Assembly (NCBI GenBank): GCA_963667855.2
Contig: CAXXKI010000029.1
Span: 558,001 to 622,000, forward strand
DNA: 64,000 nt
Origin: G963667855 sp963667855
Lineage (GTDB): Bacteria; Planctomycetota; Phycisphaerae; UBA1845
Reading direction: 5' to 3'
Numbering within the stretch: the first letter of the stretch is position 1; each line of letters opens with the position of its first letter. Shown here piece by piece: positions 17,800 through 26,342 of this stretch. The notes beneath the pieces are model-generated. The model was not told the origin of the DNA, made no database searches, and saw nothing but the letters and a program-made list of their open reading frames with translations. The position numbers and the translations under genes were made by a program.

Positions 17800-18990
17800 G
17801 TGCTGCACCGGGTTTCCGGGTTTGATGAATCGCTGGGCAAGCCTAAGCTCGTTCCGGTCGAGAATCCCGCAAAAGAGCCGGCCAAAAAGCTGGCCGGAGT
17901 TACCCCTAAAATAGAGTGGCCTCCGCCTGCTTTGGGAAAAGCGGCAACCAAAGAATTCAACGTTTATTTCGGCGATATTCACGGGCACTCCTGGCAGAGT
18001 GACGGTATGGGAGATCCCAACGAAGCTTATCTCCGCGCCCGTGACGTGTTTAATGACGACTTCCACGTTCTTTCCGATCACGATAACTTCGTAGGCAAAA
18101 GGCTGATGGACGGCGAGTGGCAGCAGCAGAAGGACCTGGCGGACCACTACAACCAGCCGGGCAAATTCGCCACCCTTTACGGTCAGGAGTGGACAAGCCC
18201 GCGGACAACGGCCAAACATGGCTGGGGGCATTTCATCGTCTATTCCGCGGATCCCAAAACTCCTCTATTCGATCACAAGAGCGACGAGTATCGCGATCTG
18301 CCGCAACTATTGGAAGGGATAAAACCTTATAACGCGATAACCATTCCTCACCATATAGGCTGGACTGGAGTCCGCTGGGAGGCGTGGGATGAAAACATTA
18401 TCCCTGTAGCTGAAATCTGCTCGGTGCACGGAGCGTATGAGTTCGAGGGTAATACCCCTATCGCCCACCGGGGAGGAATCAAGGGCTGCTTCCATCGTGA
18501 CGGGCTCGCCAGGGGACTGAAGATAGGGGTAGCCGGCGGTGCCGACCAGCACGGGCTGATTTACCACCATGGCATCTGCTGGAAACGTAATGTCTACCGT
18601 AGCGGTATTACCGGCGTATGGGCGAAGGAACTGACCAGGGAGGCGATTCTCGACGCGTTCCGCAAGCGTAGAACTTTCGCCACCAGTGGCGTGAAGATTC
18701 TACCCCGCCTGACGGTCAATGGGCAAATTCCTGGTTCGGAAATGAACATCGATACAACACCGGAAATTAATATCGACGTCACGGTACCGTCGAGCGAAGG
18801 GAAGCTGGCCCGGATAGAACTTATCCGCAACGGTGAAACCATCAACACGTCCACGGAAAAGAAACAGCGGAATTCCTACACGTTCAAGGACGCGGAATGC
18901 CCGAAAGGTTCAAACCATTATTACCTGAGAATACTCCTGGTCGACAACAACATGGCCTGGACCAGCCCGGTATGGGTTAATCTGGTCTGA
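17800..18990 (+). CDS. PHP-fold / DUF3604 metallohydrolase domain (C-terminal part, frameshifted)
   Basis: Frame starting at an in-frame GTG, but the coding signal extends upstream in the same frame to about 17703, so this is the C-terminal half of the 16494 gene (831 aa when corrected). The PHP domain begins F-N-V-Y-F-G-D-I-H-G-H-S and continues with L-S-D-H-D-N-F; these His and Asp residues are the expected metal ligands, with later H-H-I-G-W and G-A-D-Q-H motifs. A beta-sandwich tail follows (about the last 90 residues). DUF3604 proteins are common in planctomycetes; the substrate is unknown. Exported through the Tat system with bound metal (inference). Confidence 0.82.
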   Translation: MLHRVSGFDESLGKPKLVPVENPAKEPAKKLAGVTPKIEWPPPALGKAATKEFNVYFGDIHGHSWQSDGMGDPNEAYLRARDVFNDDFHVLSDHDNFVGKRLMDGEWQQQKDLADHYNQPGKFATLYGQEWTSPRTTAKHGWGHFIVYSADPKTPLFDHKSDEYRDLPQLLEGIKPYNAITIPHHIGWTGVRWEAWDENIIPVAEICSVHGAYEFEGNTPIAHRGGIKGCFHRDGLARGLKIGVAGGADQHGLIYHHGICWKRNVYRSGITGVWAKELTREAILDAFRKRRTFATSGVKILPRLTVNGQIPGSEMNIDTTPEINIDVTVPSSEGKLARIELIRNGETINTSTEKKQRNSYTFKDAECPKGSNHYYLRILLVDNNMAWTSPVWVNLV

Positions 18991-19012
18991 CGAGGTTAAG
19001 CTGCACAAATAG

Positions 19013-19060
19013 GTGCCAGGTTGATTTCAAAGCATTGAGAAAAGCAACCTGGCACTTTTT
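19013..19060 (+). terminator. Terminator built on a GTGCCAGGTTG palindrome
   Basis: Arms GTGCCAGGTTG (19013-19023) and CAACCTGGCAC (19045-19055), then TTTTT. The arms match those of the hairpin at 21316-21365 except one base, so this is a repeated element as well as a terminator for the PHP gene. Confidence 0.75.
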
Positions 19061-19065
19061 CTTGT

Positions 19066-20298
19066 TCATGCACCCGGTGGAGTCACAGCATCGAACGCCA
19101 TGGTAACCTGCGACCCGTAAATGGGGTATTCGATTCTGCAACGATACCCGCGAAATTTATCGCCTTCCCACCCAAGTCTATCGCAGGTGTATTGCAGTAA
19201 CTCAAGATAACGAGGCACATCCGAAGTCCGAAAACGGCTTATCCCTTTTCCCAAGTGTTGAATCGTTTCGCACAGATCCAGACGATTAATATCCCGAGAC
19301 CGATCGTTTACGTTGGCTGTTCCTTCAAACGAGGTGTCATAAATTATCAAACTGGGATCCTGCCCCGGCATAACATCTTCGTGCAACAGCACGTCAAAAA
19401 CCAATATTTTGGATGGTGCGGTCATTTCTGCGGCAAAGTAACGTTTTCTGCGGGAACCTACCGGCGGGAAATGAGTGATTTCCTTACGATTCAATTCGGC
19501 GAATGTAAGATCCACCGCTGATCGGGGGCCGTATTCTCTGCTCGAGAGAATATAGTGTACAACTTCACCGGCCGGACATATTTCCAATTCAGCAGGAGGA
19601 GTTGAACAAAACTCGTCCAGCCGAAGATCGGCAAAACCATCAACAGACTCACCATCCAGCGTTTGTTGTTTCCTGGGAGGTTCATCCTCGTGAGCCATTC
19701 TCCGTGAAGCGAACCGAACGGTACTACCAGGGCGCAATCGCTGCACTCCCATCAAACCAAAAAGCCACACCAGATCCAGATGCTCTCCGTCAGAGGATGG
19801 TCGAAGTATCGCGGTGGCCAGGTTGATATTAATTGCGGAGCCCATGAGTTGACTCATCGCGCGATATGCCGCCTGCTTTCGCCGAAGCTCAAACTCGGCG
19901 CGAGCCTCTGGAAGCCAGGCACTGACAATTGCATCCAAAGCACTGCGGTCCCCAATATCATTACGTATCAGTGAATCGAATCCTTTTATGGCGTCTGTGG
20001 CACTGGCGATGATCGCCTGATCAACCTTGGCTTTTTTGGCAGCGGTAATTAATCGACGCAGAGGATCGGGACCAGGGGAAAGGTAAAGAACGGCCATTGG
20101 ATCCTTGTGATGGGCGAATTTGAGGACTCTGGAAGCAAGAACGTTGTCGATTCCGATTGTTCGAGCCAGATCGGCCGGTCCGCGAGGATTTCCGGGTATA
20201 GCCTCCAGCACACCGGAGATGCCCTTTGCGAGCCGATCTCCGATAATAGTCATGCGTTTTTCCAGATCGGCATTGTCGCTGGCTGGTTGTGTGTTCAT
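19066..20298 (-). CDS. Conserved hypothetical protein with N-terminal winged-helix-like region
   Basis: 410 aa; the AGGAGGG site seven to eight bases before ATG 20298 supports the start. Residues 10-60 (R-L-A-K-G-I-S-G-V-L-E-A-I ... G-P-A-D-L-A-R-T-I-G-I-D) resemble a winged-helix or dimerisation helix-turn-helix in which one helix would contact DNA. The rest is soluble alpha/beta with no membrane segment or signal peptide and no catalytic motif I recognise. Transcribed alone, toward the PHP gene. It could be a transcription factor with a large sensing domain; that is only a guess from the N-terminus. Confidence 0.75.
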   Translation of the reverse strand: MNTQPASDNADLEKRMTIIGDRLAKGISGVLEAIPGNPRGPADLARTIGIDNVLASRVLKFAHHKDPMAVLYLSPGPDPLRRLITAAKKAKVDQAIIASATDAIKGFDSLIRNDIGDRSALDAIVSAWLPEARAEFELRRKQAAYRAMSQLMGSAININLATAILRPSSDGEHLDLVWLFGLMGVQRLRPGSTVRFASRRMAHEDEPPRKQQTLDGESVDGFADLRLDEFCSTPPAELEICPAGEVVHYILSSREYGPRSAVDLTFAELNRKEITHFPPVGSRRKRYFAAEMTAPSKILVFDVLLHEDVMPGQDPSLIIYDTSFEGTANVNDRSRDINRLDLCETIQHLGKGISRFRTSDVPRYLELLQYTCDRLGWEGDKFRGYRCRIEYPIYGSQVTMAFDAVTPPGA

Positions 20299-20582
20299 TT
20301 TTAATCCCTCCTAACCGCTTTATTCCAAGGACATTATGCCGGATTTCATACCGATTAGCAAGGCTCAATCGGGTAAGCGGAAGCCCTCGGAAGTATTTCC
20401 AGGATATTTCATTGAAATTGCATAGACGGTTGCATAGACTAGTTACAGGTGCTGGAGGTCGATTCTCTCTTAGCCTCCTTCAACCGATCGCCGCCCAACT
20501 ATGGGGGCGAATTCGATGGCCGTGAGGCATCGGCCTGGGAGAATGTGTTTTTCGGGTTTATAAGTAAAAGGAGGTATCAGTT

Positions 20583-21308
20583 ATGTTTCATCGTTACTTG
20601 CCGGTTTTTACAATTGCCTTGCTATCGATCACGACAACAGTATTCAGCGACGTATTTGTTGAGGATTACGAAAATGATCCGGTCTTGAGTACATGGTCTT
20701 ATGGAACAGGCTTGGGTTATATCGCTGAGTCTGGCGGTAATCCGGGAAGGTATTTCCGCGATTCTCGATTACAGGCATTTTGTCCGATGATATGCCAAAG
20801 CCGCGGAGCAATCGCCCCTCCGCCAATAAATTTCCGATTGTTTGGCATCAGCTCTGCAGGAATCGATTTGATCCAACACCAAGTTAACCCCGTCACGGCA
20901 CCCGGTAGAATGGTCAGTCTTTCTCTCCGCCACGATAATGGAACTCCCAACGACTACACAGACGATTGGGGAGCGGCATATGTCGGCTCCGAAAGCATTC
21001 CGACACAGGTGGGCGTATGGCAATCGTACTCTTTTGACATTCCCTGCGACTATACCGGCGATGGTTTGCCGGCTGGTTGGGATTTCGTACAGTGGGGCCC
21101 CAGGGCACCGGAATCGGGAAACTGGAACGACATAATTACCAGCGTATACAGCCTCGATTTCGGATACGGTGATCCAAACAGAGCCTTCATTTTAGAAAGC
21201 TGGGATGTCGGATTCGATAACGTCACCATGACCATGAATAATATCCCCGAACCCGCCTCATTAGCCCTGCTCGGCATCGGAGGCCTGGCTCTGATGCGCC
21301 GCCGCTAA
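20583..21308 (+). CDS. PEP-CTERM sorting-domain protein
   Basis: 241 aa with AAGGAGGT about eight bases before ATG 20583. Signal peptide ends near T-T-T-V-F-S/D-V. The body starts V-E-D-Y-E-N-D-P-V-L-S-T-W-S and looks like a jelly-roll, as in other PEP-CTERM cargo. The tail N-N-I-P-E-P-A-S-L-A-L-L-G-I-G-G-L-A-L-M-R-R-R is the complete sorting signal. Transcribed alone and followed immediately by a strong terminator. Not closely similar to the 9968 protein outside the tail. Function unknown; expected at the cell surface. Confidence 0.9.
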   Translation: MFHRYLPVFTIALLSITTTVFSDVFVEDYENDPVLSTWSYGTGLGYIAESGGNPGRYFRDSRLQAFCPMICQSRGAIAPPPINFRLFGISSAGIDLIQHQVNPVTAPGRMVSLSLRHDNGTPNDYTDDWGAAYVGSESIPTQVGVWQSYSFDIPCDYTGDGLPAGWDFVQWGPRAPESGNWNDIITSVYSLDFGYGDPNRAFILESWDVGFDNVTMTMNNIPEPASLALLGIGGLALMRRR

Positions 21309-21315
21309 ATCGCGG

Positions 21316-21367
21316 AAAAGTACCAGGTTGATTTTCCCAATGCTTTAAATCAACCTGGTACTTTTTT
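21316..21367 (+). terminator. 19-bp-stem terminator (CAGGTTG repeat family)
   Basis: Perfect 19-bp stem (21316-21334 with 21347-21365) containing GTACCAGGTTG / CAACCTGGTAC, then T residues. It is closely related to the hairpin at 19013-19055. Confidence 0.9.
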
Positions 21368-21563
21368 CAAAGCCTACTACTGACGTTGGTCGAGCAACGT
21401 TTTAACGGCATTAGCCCAATCTGCCTCAATCCAATCAACAAGAAAAGGAGCGATTCGTTCGACTTACCGGCGGATTCGCGAGAAATTGTCTTCGAGAATA
21501 GGTATCATTGTTCACGCCAGTTGCTAAAACCATGACAGGCAGAACCGATTTTAATCGACACTA

Positions 21564-21815
21564 CTATAAGATACCAATAAGGGCATCCGCAGTTTGCCCC
21601 ACCGTTTCTATGGCCGATGCTGTTTCATCAGGGATCTCTATGTTGTATTTATCCTCTATGGTCATGACGTACTCCATAGTATCTATACTGTCAAAATCAA
21701 GATCCGCCTTAAAATGAGTATTTTCGGTGATTTCTATATCACCCAAACCGCCCTGTTCCAGAGCCAGCTTACCGAGTTCAGTTATTAGCGTATCTCTATC
21801 GATAATCGTAGGCAT
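21564..21815 (-). CDS. Acyl carrier protein
   Basis: 83 aa, four-helix ACP fold. The phosphopantetheine site is the Ser in D-L-D-F-D-S-I-D-T-M-E, the canonical D-S-x-D/E context. GGGAG precedes ATG 21815. No fatty-acid, polyketide or peptide synthase gene is close by, so it is a lone ACP, in contrast to the acpP found in fab clusters. It could serve a specialised acylation (lipid or glycan modification), but nothing nearby shows which. The E. coli acpP motif (A-D-S-L-D) is replaced by F-D-S-I-D, suggesting a non-housekeeping role. Confidence 0.9.
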   Translation of the reverse strand: MPTIIDRDTLITELGKLALEQGGLGDIEITENTHFKADLDFDSIDTMEYVMTIEDKYNIEIPDETASAIETVGQTADALIGIL

Positions 21816-21915
21816 AGCAGTCTCCCGTTCATTTTTAATAGATAACCGGGACAGGTACGGTTATTCTATATCACTGAACAAAACAACTTTTACTGATAAA
21901 CCGAACCTGTCCCGG

Positions 21916-22260
21916 TTAACGCTCGGCGTTATTGATGGCCACTACCAGCTTGCGGATGGTGGAAAAATCAGGAGTGGTTTTCCCTCGTTCGATTCGGTTG
22001 AGGGTTTCCACCCGTACACCGGCGTTTCTGGCCAACTCGGCCTGGGAAAGTCCCGCCCGCTTGCGTCGCATCGTCAGACGTTTGGCCAGTTGTTCGTCAT
22101 CGAGACTGACATCCACGGTAGCTCCTGCATCCTTCGCCTGCTGAAAAACCGGCTTACAAGCCACATCTACGCTGCGGGACAACTCCAGAAGCTCCTGCTC
22201 TCGAATAACTCCGTACCTGACCCCATCCAGTTCCAACACCTGATATTCCAAGGATTTCAT
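21916..22260 (-). CDS. XRE-family regulator, antitoxin-like
   Basis: 114 aa from ATG 22260 (GGAG nine bases upstream; a longer frame to 22278 lacks a better site). The N-terminal half (E-Y-Q-V-L-E-L-D-G-V-R-Y-G-V-I-R-E) is a small beta-alpha domain seen in HigA-like solitary antitoxins; the C-terminal half is a helix-turn-helix (G-L-S-Q-A-E-L-A-R-N-A-G-V-R-V-E-T-L-N-R-I-E-R-G). No toxin gene lies beside it. The promoter at 22305-22342 overlaps an inverted repeat, which fits autoregulation. Confidence 0.88.
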   Translation of the reverse strand: MKSLEYQVLELDGVRYGVIREQELLELSRSVDVACKPVFQQAKDAGATVDVSLDDEQLAKRLTMRRKRAGLSQAELARNAGVRVETLNRIERGKTTPDFSTIRKLVVAINNAER

Positions 22261-22304
22261 CCGCTTACACTCCATCAACTACCGCGATTTTTCTAACGGC
22301 CGTC

Positions 22305-22342
22305 AATCTAGGGCGAATTGCATTACATGTCAATATCTTGAC
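22305..22342 (-). promoter_or_regulatory. Promoter and operator-like repeat of the XRE gene
   Basis: On the minus strand: TTGACA (22333-22328), 17-bp spacer, TAGATT (22310-22305). An inverted repeat GTCAA-tatc-TTGAC (22329-22342) covers the -35. The predicted transcript starts about 38 bp before the ATG. Confidence 0.55.
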
Positions 22343-22407
22343 TTACTTGCCTATCCATAAAATCAAGCGGTAACTGCCGCACGGAGCGATTTTGAAAGCT
22401 GTAACTC

Positions 22408-23361
22408 TTATTCAACCAGCTTTCGGGGTACGAAAAGGCGGATTTCACCCAGCCTTGGGCGGATTATTACGTGTTGAGCGGTTATGGTCTGGATTACCGA
22501 GGGATCGGTCAGGTTGTAGAGCAACTCCGCGTCTTCGACCTCCTCTTCAAAAGAGCGGGCAGAGTACATTCCGTTCAGAGCGTCGTAACGACTGCAGGTT
22601 GTCTTGAGCAGTTCGTTTGCATCGTCAGATTTTGGGCGGGCTAAAACACGATAGTCATTGGTGGCAACCAGCGGTTCATCGTCGGCCGCCCAGCGGTGTG
22701 AATGCCTCTTGGGGCTTCTTTCAATAACCACCCGCTGGAAATTTTTCGTTCCCACAACGGTCAATAGACAGGAAGCGGCCAACCGCTGACGCGAGAGCAT
22801 ATGCACGGCCTCCCCGAAGTCGGCCGCATCTTCCAGCACCCTGCGGATATGCAGCATCACCGGGTAACCGGTAGCATCGACGCCGTCGGGGCTTGACACC
22901 GCGTTCAGCACTACGGCAAACCCCTTAACGGAAAGCCCGGAGACGACGCCAATCGATCCCGGCCAACCGGCGTTGAATAAAACCAATTTACCGTCGCGGA
23001 AAACTCGCACAAGGTAGCTGCATCGGGCAAGTACATCCTCGGGCCACCAGTCCATATTCCTGGCCAATACCGGTCCCGATGGCGTGGGTAACGCTACGGT
23101 GGAACACCCCAAAGCCATAATCGTCAGATCGTAGGAGATGTTGGCCAGCATAATATCCCGCCAGCTCACACCTGCCTCTTCTGCGTACATACTGGCTTCG
23201 CTGTGAAAACGATTGCCCGTACGCAGCCTGACCATGTCGGCCAAACCGGCAGCTGACGCTGGTATTTCCTGTTTTATCGCATTCAGAAGTAAACGGCTTT
23301 TTTCAATTGCACCATCAGGTGCCCGGATAGCCCATTCGTCACCGGCCACATCTACGTCCAT
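22408..23361 (-). CDS. Ntn-hydrolase of the acid ceramidase/choloylglycine type (C45-like)
   Basis: 317 aa from ATG 23361; the frame extends to a TTG at 23388 but family members begin near D-V-D-V-A-G-D-E-W-A-I. The motif A-L-G-C-S-T-V-A-L (Cys near residue 85) followed by G-P-V-L-A-R-N-M-D-W-W is the signature of linear-amide C-N hydrolases whose Cys becomes the N-terminal nucleophile after self-cleavage. Substrates of the group are N-acyl amides such as bile-salt conjugates or ceramides. No signal peptide is seen. It is the last gene of a same-strand series with the MacAB-like transporter. Confidence 0.8.
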   Translation of the reverse strand: MDVDVAGDEWAIRAPDGAIEKSRLLLNAIKQEIPASAAGLADMVRLRTGNRFHSEASMYAEEAGVSWRDIMLANISYDLTIMALGCSTVALPTPSGPVLARNMDWWPEDVLARCSYLVRVFRDGKLVLFNAGWPGSIGVVSGLSVKGFAVVLNAVSSPDGVDATGYPVMLHIRRVLEDAADFGEAVHMLSRQRLAASCLLTVVGTKNFQRVVIERSPKRHSHRWAADDEPLVATNDYRVLARPKSDDANELLKTTCSRYDALNGMYSARSFEEEVEDAELLYNLTDPSVIQTITAQHVIIRPRLGEIRLFVPRKLVE

Positions 23362-23478
23362 CGTTGAACATTCAACCCAAGGTAACAAGAATCCACACCC
23401 CCAGAGCTTATGACAACCCCCGAATCATCCCGCAGCGCATCTGAACGCCAGCTGCAAGCTCTTACCCGCCCCCCTTTT

Positions 23479-24243
23479 TTACTGCCGAAGATATGGAGCA
23501 ACATATTGCTTATTCCACCCATAAGCAAACATTCCGAAATGTGCTCCGTAATGGCCCTGAACCAACATCTCCGGCGACCAGCAGCGTTGCTCAAAGTGAG
23601 CGGCAAGATCCTTTTCCCCCACTTTCAGCGGGACATCGAATCCATCCTTACCGGCCGACGAACCATGCTTGCGGTCCATGGTTCCGAAAACGGTAGTACC
23701 GGCCCCCAGTAATAACATATCTACTGGTGAATGAAAGTTAACTATCTTACCATCTACTCGACGCAATGCCTGCGTAAGATCATATCCAGGGCTAATGGCC
23801 GCCTGGCAGAGAATGACATTTCGCAACCGCACTTCCTGGGGCAAGGACTCGGCCACCATTATCGCCATCCCCCCACCACCGGAATAACCAACCAGGTCGA
23901 TAGGTGCGTTTTTATGCTGCTCGCGATAGGTAACAATATCACCGGCTATTTCACCGGCAACCTGACGATTTTCCTCGTAGGCAACGAGATTGGCAATTGC
24001 ACCAAGCGGACGCCCCCATTCGTGGACTCTTATTCCAGATTCGACGCCGGCGTCGCGGAACCCGCGCCTGGCAGCGACCAGAGAAATCGGTCCACCCTCC
24101 ACCCCGGGAAACATCCAGATAAGCCCCTGTTGCAACTGTTCTTCTTTAGGAGGCGACAACTCGGCACAACCGGTAACAGCTGCGACAGGCAAAATGAAGG
24201 CGAGAACAATCATTAAACGGAATCTCATTATCCACTTCGCCAT
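23479..24243 (-). CDS. Lipoprotein alpha/beta-hydrolase
   Basis: 254 aa, AAAGGAG before ATG 24243. Lipoprotein signal ending A-A-V-T-G-C (Cys about 26). The alpha/beta-hydrolase nucleophile elbow is V-G-Y-S-G-G-G-G-M-A-I, with a likely acid near D-M-L-L-L-G-A and a histidine in G-H-Y-G-A-H-F-G. The product should be a membrane-anchored serine hydrolase with an unknown ester or amide substrate. It lies 61 bp downstream of the ABC permease and about 90-120 bp upstream of the Ntn hydrolase, so a common message is likely. Confidence 0.82.
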   Translation of the reverse strand: MAKWIMRFRLMIVLAFILPVAAVTGCAELSPPKEEQLQQGLIWMFPGVEGGPISLVAARRGFRDAGVESGIRVHEWGRPLGAIANLVAYEENRQVAGEIAGDIVTYREQHKNAPIDLVGYSGGGGMAIMVAESLPQEVRLRNVILCQAAISPGYDLTQALRRVDGKIVNFHSPVDMLLLGAGTTVFGTMDRKHGSSAGKDGFDVPLKVGEKDLAAHFEQRCWSPEMLVQGHYGAHFGMFAYGWNKQYVAPYLRQ

Positions 24244-24304
24244 CGCCGCTCCTTTGGATAACTACAATCGCTCACCGATCAATGTATTTTTGTGGCACGA
24301 AACG

Positions 24305-25516
24305 CTATTCGAAACGCAGAGCCTCGACCGGGTCGAGTCTGGATGCTCTAACCGCAGGGTACAACCCACTGACGATACCGGTAAAGATGGCCATCCCCAG
24401 CGCCCAGGCGATACTCTCTGAAGTGGTAAAGGTTTTTAACACCTGAACCATATTTTCCAGAGTTTTAGTCATCAGACACCCCATGGCAACACCGAGAGAT
24501 CCGCCTAGTATGCTGATAACACTGGCTTCGATAAGGAATTGAAGCATGATGTCGGTCCGCCGCGCCCCTACGGCCATCCTTACCCCTATCTCCTTGGTTC
24601 GTTCGGTAACGGAAACCAGCATGATATTCATAATGCCGATTCCGCCCACCACCAGGGAAATCCCCGCGATACTATAGAGTACCGCGGCGAAGATTTTGAT
24701 CATGTCATCGACCTGCGAGGTAATCTGCTCGCGAGTGAAGACCTGGAAATCGTCCGGTTTACCGGCACGAATACCGTGCTCAACTCGGAGACTGCGTTTT
24801 ATCTCCTGGATGGTTCCTTCCAACTCCCGCGGATGCCTGGCTTGAACGGTTATCATCTGCACATACTTAGTGCCGAATAGCCGACTCAAACCGGTGGTCG
24901 AAGGAATCATGACCTGGGTATCGACCTGGCGAATCCCGAGGAAGCCCTTCTTCTCCATTATACCAATAACCGTAAACCCAATGCCCTCGATGCGCACGCG
25001 GTTTCCGATCGCGGGAGTTTCACCGAACAGCTTTTCGGCCACCTTGTATCCGAGGACACAGTACTTCCGACCTGCACGGACGTCCTCTCTCGACAATGTG
25101 CGTCCCTGTATCGGTTTGTACTCGTTCATCTCCGCGTACTTTTCATTGGTGGCCATCAGCTGAATGCTCTGGTTCTTTTCAAAGTACTTTATCTGTGCGG
25201 TGGTTGTGGATTCGGTACATGAGGCTTTAACGGAATCGAGTTCTTCAAGGGCTACCGCATCATCGCGAGTGAGAGAAAGCCGGGCAACCGCCCTTGCTCC
25301 GCGTCTCTCGGAGGACCCGTTGACCACCATGATCTGATCCGCGCCAAGTGATTCGAATTTTCCAACGACGTCACGGCGAGAACCTTCAAGGATACTCATA
25401 GCCGATACGACAGCGGCCACGCCGATGATCACACCGAGGCAGGCGAGAATCGAGCGCATGAGGTTGGCCTGGAGACTCCGGGCGGCCATCAGACATATAC
25501 GAAGAAAAAACCACAT
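24305..25516 (-). CDS. MacB-like ABC transporter permease
   Basis: 403 aa. One N-terminal helix (L-M-R-S-I-L-A-C-L-G-V-I-I-G-V-A-A-V), a large periplasmic MacB_PCD domain (about 50-240), and three C-terminal helices of the FtsX type ending D-P-V-E-A-L-R-F-E, the normal C-terminus. It is the permease of a MacB-type exporter split from its ATPase, which is the next gene upstream. Such pumps carry out mechanotransmission to a MacA-like adaptor and an outer-membrane factor; no TolC-like gene is in the window. Cargo cannot be read from sequence. Confidence 0.92.
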   Translation of the reverse strand: MWFFLRICLMAARSLQANLMRSILACLGVIIGVAAVVSAMSILEGSRRDVVGKFESLGADQIMVVNGSSERRGARAVARLSLTRDDAVALEELDSVKASCTESTTTAQIKYFEKNQSIQLMATNEKYAEMNEYKPIQGRTLSREDVRAGRKYCVLGYKVAEKLFGETPAIGNRVRIEGIGFTVIGIMEKKGFLGIRQVDTQVMIPSTTGLSRLFGTKYVQMITVQARHPRELEGTIQEIKRSLRVEHGIRAGKPDDFQVFTREQITSQVDDMIKIFAAVLYSIAGISLVVGGIGIMNIMLVSVTERTKEIGVRMAVGARRTDIMLQFLIEASVISILGGSLGVAMGCLMTKTLENMVQVLKTFTTSESIAWALGMAIFTGIVSGLYPAVRASRLDPVEALRFE

Positions 25517-25540
25517 ATCATTCCGTTTCCAACAGCAGAG

Positions 25541-26302
25541 TTACTCAGCCGTTTGGCCATATCCCATCACCGAACCGAATTTTCCTTCAAGGGGCAGCGC
25601 CGCTCCGTGAAGAAGCTCGTTTCGCTCCTGTTCAGTGGGCTGCATATCGGTGATAATCTTACCATCCCGCATCCGGATAATCCTCCGGGCCTGGATGGCA
25701 ACATCCATCTCGTGGGTAACGATAACCACGGTCGTTCCGGCTTCGCTCAATTGATGGAAAATATCCATAATCTGTTCGCCGGTTTTTGAGTCGAGATTTC
25801 CCGTAGGTTCGTCGGCGAGAATCAGCTCCGGCTCGTTAACGATCGCCCGGGCGATAGCCACCCGCTGCCTTTCACCACCGGAAAGTTCATTCGGTTTATG
25901 GTGAGCACGGTTTAAAAGCCCCACCTTGTCCAGGGCAGCCAGTGCGGCCTTTCGCGTACCGGTACTTCGACCGTAGATCAGGGGAATAGCGACATTATCC
26001 GCCGCCGTCGTTCGATTGATCAGGTTGAAGGTCTGGAATACAAAACCGATGTGTTTATTCCTCACCCGGGCCAACTGCCAGTCACTCATCGAGCTTACTG
26101 TTTTTCCAGTTAACTGGTAAATACCCTTAGTAGGGCGATCAAGGCAGCCGAGAATGTGCATTAATGTACTCTTGCCGCTGCCGGACGCGCCGGTGATGGC
26201 CACACTCTCACCTTTGCCTATGGACAGATCCACTCCATCGAGCGCATGAACGACGGAATCTCCCATCCGGTACAGCTTTTTAAGTTGTTTAGCCTGGATC
26301 AT
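25541..26302 (-). CDS. MacB/LolD-type ABC transporter ATPase
   Basis: 253 aa with all nucleotide-binding motifs: Walker A G-A-S-G-S-G-K-S-T, Q-loop F-V-F-Q-T-F-N, signature L-S-G-G-E-R-Q-R-V-A-I-A-R-A, Walker B L-I-L-A-D-E-P-T-G-N-L-D, and H-loop V-T-H-E. The D-E-P-T-G-N-L-D form is the MacB/LolD subgroup. It powers the permease 24 bp downstream; the adaptor gene is 40 bp upstream. Cytoplasmic, at the inner membrane. The substrate is unknown. Confidence 0.95.
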   Translation of the reverse strand: MIQAKQLKKLYRMGDSVVHALDGVDLSIGKGESVAITGASGSGKSTLMHILGCLDRPTKGIYQLTGKTVSSMSDWQLARVRNKHIGFVFQTFNLINRTTAADNVAIPLIYGRSTGTRKAALAALDKVGLLNRAHHKPNELSGGERQRVAIARAIVNEPELILADEPTGNLDSKTGEQIMDIFHQLSEAGTTVVIVTHEMDVAIQARRIIRMRDGKIITDMQPTEQERNELLHGAALPLEGKFGSVMGYGQTAE

Positions 26303-26342
26303 TACTCGAACTCAACATCGGTACTTCAGCAGTATGGGAGAA

